A stretch of 64,000 nucleotides of DNA. Source: Atopsyche davidsoni. Its lineage: Eukaryota > Arthropoda > Insecta > Trichoptera > Hydrobiosidae. Each line of letters starts with the position of its first letter. The first letter of the stretch is position 1. Both the position numbers and the translations under genes were made by a program. Below the pieces are notes generated by a model that was given only the letters and a program-made list of their open reading frames with translations, was not told the origin of the DNA and did no database searches. The DNA lies in the NCBI GenBank assembly GCA_022113835.1, contig JAILWY010000001.1, forward strand, positions 2,418,001-2,482,000, in the 5' to 3' direction. Below, in pieces: positions 61,080-64,000 of this stretch.

Positions 61080-61400
61080 GTGGCGTAGGCGCGCTCCAGA
61101 ACAAATTTCTGTGATCTGGGCGGAGAGAACACACAAACATGCGCATTGATTATACAAAGGGCCCCTTCATCTCGCTGACAGTTTACGTTGCGCAAGGAGG
61201 ACCCGGGCCGGTGGGCTCATTGGCCAATCATTTCCGAATATACTTGCGCGATCTCCGCTCGGGAGGCTTGCGAGTCGCGGAAAGATTTACGGTCCCCGAT
61301 GGCAATCGCAAGCCTCGGCGACGGCGCACACTCTACAGGATGTTTCACAACTCGCAGCATCATCCGGAAAACTGAGTGGGTCGCCGAAATAGCTCGCTGC
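61080..61400. promoter_or_regulatory. GC-richer non-coding block
   Basis: About 320 bp of repeat-free, CpG-containing sequence starting at a CAGTGGCGTA-type element end. Overlapping frames (about 80 codons on +, 86 on -) have no family-like motifs, and no flanking splice sites support an exon. Candidate regulatory DNA. Confidence 0.22.
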
Positions 61401-62810
61401 AGGATAAAACCATTGCAATATAGTATATGCTGACAAACGAAGTTTTTTTTCTCGGCATCGAAAGCTTTTGCAGCCGTCCAATGCCTCTTTCACAAATTGG
61501 CCAAAATTCATGAATATGAATATGACGATCCCCGTCTTAAGACTCATACAGGCATGTCACAAACTGGTGAATTGTATTACTTAACTTTAGACATTTCATA
61601 AAATCAACACCATGGCAACAAACGTATTGCAAGGCGTAGTGGTAGCTGGGCAGAAATTGGTTTAGCACTAGCTTCTTTCTTCTTATATGAAGCTCTTTTT
61701 GAGAAGAAAGAAGATCATGTTTGCTAGTTTACACGCTCAAAAGATTAGGATTTAAAATTTTAGATAAACGAAAACTATCAATTGGTCGTGTTCTAAACCG
61801 TAAAAAATACACTTAAAATTATTTAAAATTAATACAATAAACGAGATAAGCATATGGACAAAAACATTTGGCACTTGCATTATTATATTTCATTACAAAA
61901 ATAAATGTTGCTTTATTCTTTTAATTAACCAAAAAAATATAAAAAAACAATATGCAGAGGTCAAAGATAAAATGACAGGTATTCATTTTATCCTAATACG
62001 CCAATATATATCATACATGAGTTCTAAGTATTCTGTATATTCGGTCTAACCAGCGACCAAATAAAATTATAATTTTTAACAAACCCAAAAATATCATATA
62101 AATTATTATTATATGATTTATCATCATTTTCGTGAAAAACACATTTATATAAATAAATATATCTGATTTGAAAATGTTCTCAGATCAATGTATTTACAAA
62201 TAGCAACGTTTGACAAAAGTACTCAGTATTTTTTTTGAAAATCAACATTAAAGATAAGAATTATGTATTTGTTATCATAATAAAATAATAGATACGCGTT
62301 ATCATACCAACGTGTTGACACAAGTGCTAAAATTGACAGGTACAGAAATCGCCATCCTTATCTATAAGGAATATAATATTCATACGGCCGAGTTACATTA
62401 AACATTTGGTACTGGAAAATATAAAAATAGTTGTTTATCAGTGTTTCCATCGCAGTATTTGACAGCTGAAATAATCAATATCGATGAGTTATTAGAAAAT
62501 AAATCAAAACTATAAATATGTGCTCATAATAAAGTGAGATAAAAAAATCGAGGTATAAATCAAAGACAGCGCGGTGTCGGATGACTTAAGCGGCAAGACA
62601 AGGCCTTGTTTTATGCTGGTAATATGATTTTTGAGGAAACGAAATGTAGGTATCCGATTTGTTAATTTTTGTGACGCTTGCGAAGGTAAACACGAGGCTA
62701 GAGCGCGTGTCGCAACGCGATGCGAGTGTGCCGGCCACAACAATAGAGACGCGAGTGGGACGCGAACCGAGACAGCGCGAGGGCGTGGCGGGGAGTGCCG
62801 GGCCCTCGAG

Positions 62811-63510
62811 CTCCCCATCCAGGACATCTGCATACGAGGCGCTGCGCCAGGGCCTCTGAGGTCTCAATTCGGGAAATCTGAATACAAAACGCTTTGCCGG
62901 GCTTTAGGAGGTCTCAATCCCGGACCTCTATATACGAAGCGCTGCGCAGAGCCATCCGAGCCCCCATCCAGGACATCTGCATACGAGGCGCTACGTTAGG
63001 CCCTCTGAGGTCTCAATTCGGGAAATCTGAATACAAAACGCTTTGCCGGGCTTTAGGAGGTCTCAATCCCGGACCTCTATATACGAAGCGCTGCGCAGAG
63101 CCATCCGAGCCCCCATCCAGGACATCTGCATACGAGGCGCTACGTTAGGCCCTCTGAGGTCTCAATTCGGGAAATTTGCATACGAGACACTCTGCCGGGC
63201 CCTCTAAGGTCTCAATCCCGGACCTCTACATACGAAGCGCTGCGCAGAGCCTTTCCGAGCCCCCATCCCATACATCTGCATACGAGGCGCTGCGCCAGGG
63301 CCTCTGAGGTCTCAATTCGGGATATCTGAATACGAAACACTTTGCCGGGCATTAGGAGGTCTCAATTCCGGATATCTGCACACGAGGCGCTCTGCCGGGC
63401 CCTCTGAGGTCTCAATACCGGACCTTTACATACGAAGCGCTGCGCAGAGCCTTCCGAGCCCCCATCCCATACATCTGCATATGAGGCGTTGTACCGGGAG
63501 GCCGAGCCCA
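62811..63510. repeat. 50-bp minisatellite with a roughly 149-bp higher-order unit
   Basis: About 14 monomers of 50 bp share a TCTGCATACGAGGCGCT-like core and end in CTCTGAGGT/TTAGGAGGT/CATCCGAGC. Three monomer types alternate, so CCCCATCCAGGACATCTGC returns at 62813, 62962 and 63111 (149-bp period), then after 150 and 199 bp (CCCCATCCCATACATCTGC). The last period contains an extra monomer. It generates spurious open frames up to about 120 codons. The array is GC-rich against an AT-rich background. Confidence 0.95.
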
Positions 63511-64000
63511 CGCCAGCTCCTGACCTCGTGAAAAGGTTTGTATATGTATTTTAACAAAGTCAAATTTCTCAAAGCTCGGAAATAATATATGTACAAAAGA
63601 ATACCAAGCAAGGTTTGTTTGTTATATTGAAATTATATACTAATCAAAAACGATTGGCCGCTATGTTGACAACGCCACTAGAAGATGACACCAACGCCCC
63701 ACATACAGCGCGCCAGCAGGACAGAGGCTTATCTTGCCATTTGTCATCGACATCATATTACAAAGGAATTATATATAAAAGCATCATCAAATTGCAGAAA
63801 TTAGTTAGAAGTCGTAGAATATACAATGTCTGAGAAAAATCAAATTTATAAGTATTGATTTGGCAAAAGTTATTTTTAACTTAAACCCACGGAATTAAAA
63901 ATATAGTAATTAGTCATAAATTTAATTTTCAATAAAATACCCATATCCTTAATTTGATTTTGTTTAACTGGTGATAATATTAATGTTTATTGCTTATTTG

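Larger units (their letters stand above)
56585..64000 (-). other. Mob2 intron segment 3 (inferred, runs off the window)
   Basis: This is the sequence 5' (minus strand) of the second ratchet point. It contains the nested hairpins at 58443-58496, repeat family B at 60711-60783, a GC-richer block at 61080-61400 and the 50-bp minisatellite at 62811-63510. No coding exon was recognised, so the distal Mob2 5' exon should lie beyond 64000. Confidence 0.4.

Noticed and set aside
62631..63148. Repetitive 122- and 84-codon + frames
   Set aside because: They are readings of the 50-bp minisatellite; the 149-bp period is not a multiple of three, so the frame cannot be maintained as a protein repeat.
62811..63510. 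CRISPR array
   Set aside because: Contiguous 50-bp monomers without unique spacers, in an insect-type genome; it is a minisatellite.

Overview
The window is AT-rich invertebrate genomic DNA, most likely from an insect and plausibly a lepidopteran. The evidence is GT-AG introns, AT-rich non-coding sequence with GC-richer islands, a Mob2-type exon, Helitron, hAT and non-LTR remnants, tRNA-like SINE pieces, and a short interstitial CCTAA tract (the insect telomere repeat). The species cannot be fixed from the sequence alone.

Host gene layer. On the minus strand at 1567-1727 there is one clear coding exon of the NDR-kinase activator Mob2, bounded by good splice sites. A second minus-strand exon (5225-5361) starts with ATG, ends at a GTAAGG donor and is in the right phase to join it, so it is a candidate alternative first exon. 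No other confident host exon was found. Two sites on the same strand (29673/29674 and 56584/56585) are pyrimidine-rich CAG directly followed by GTAAGT, the signature of recursive-splicing ratchet points. They lie about 27.9 kb and 26.9 kb apart, counting from the Mob2 exon. The simplest reading is that nearly the whole window is one giant Mob2 intron removed in steps, with its distal 5' exons beyond position 64000. A weak 90-nt cassette-exon candidate (38886-38975) also fits the phase.

Mobile layer. The main item is a roughly 6.2 kb element bounded by about 160-bp inverted repeats (about 48048-48207 and 54140-54305). Its minus-strand gene has two exons (51830-51880 and 49379-51715) and encodes an intact 795-residue fusion of a Mutator-like DDE transposase to a YqaJ/lambda-exonuclease-type nuclease. 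A second small exon with a matching phase-0 donor lies further 5' (53276-53371). Other elements are a 360-bp hAT MITE with a perfect 8-bp target duplication nested in an older repeat, further hAT-like and foldback elements, two copies of a Helitron 5' end (one with the start of a decayed Helitron ORF), a decayed LINE reverse-transcriptase tail, a perfect 182-bp-arm palindrome made of a tRNA-like SINE, and an unclassified repeat family with five copies.

Repeat and regulatory layer. There are many (AT)n tracts, a 50-bp minisatellite with a roughly 149-bp higher-order period at 62811-63510, several shorter minisatellites, a G-rich tract at 11376-11424, and a pair of CRE palindromes 11 bp apart in a GC-rich island at 44.6-44.8 kb. 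Between these, a number of GC-richer, repeat-poor, non-coding blocks stand out from the AT-rich intron and are candidate enhancers. The remaining sequence is AT-rich intron in which no further structure was seen.
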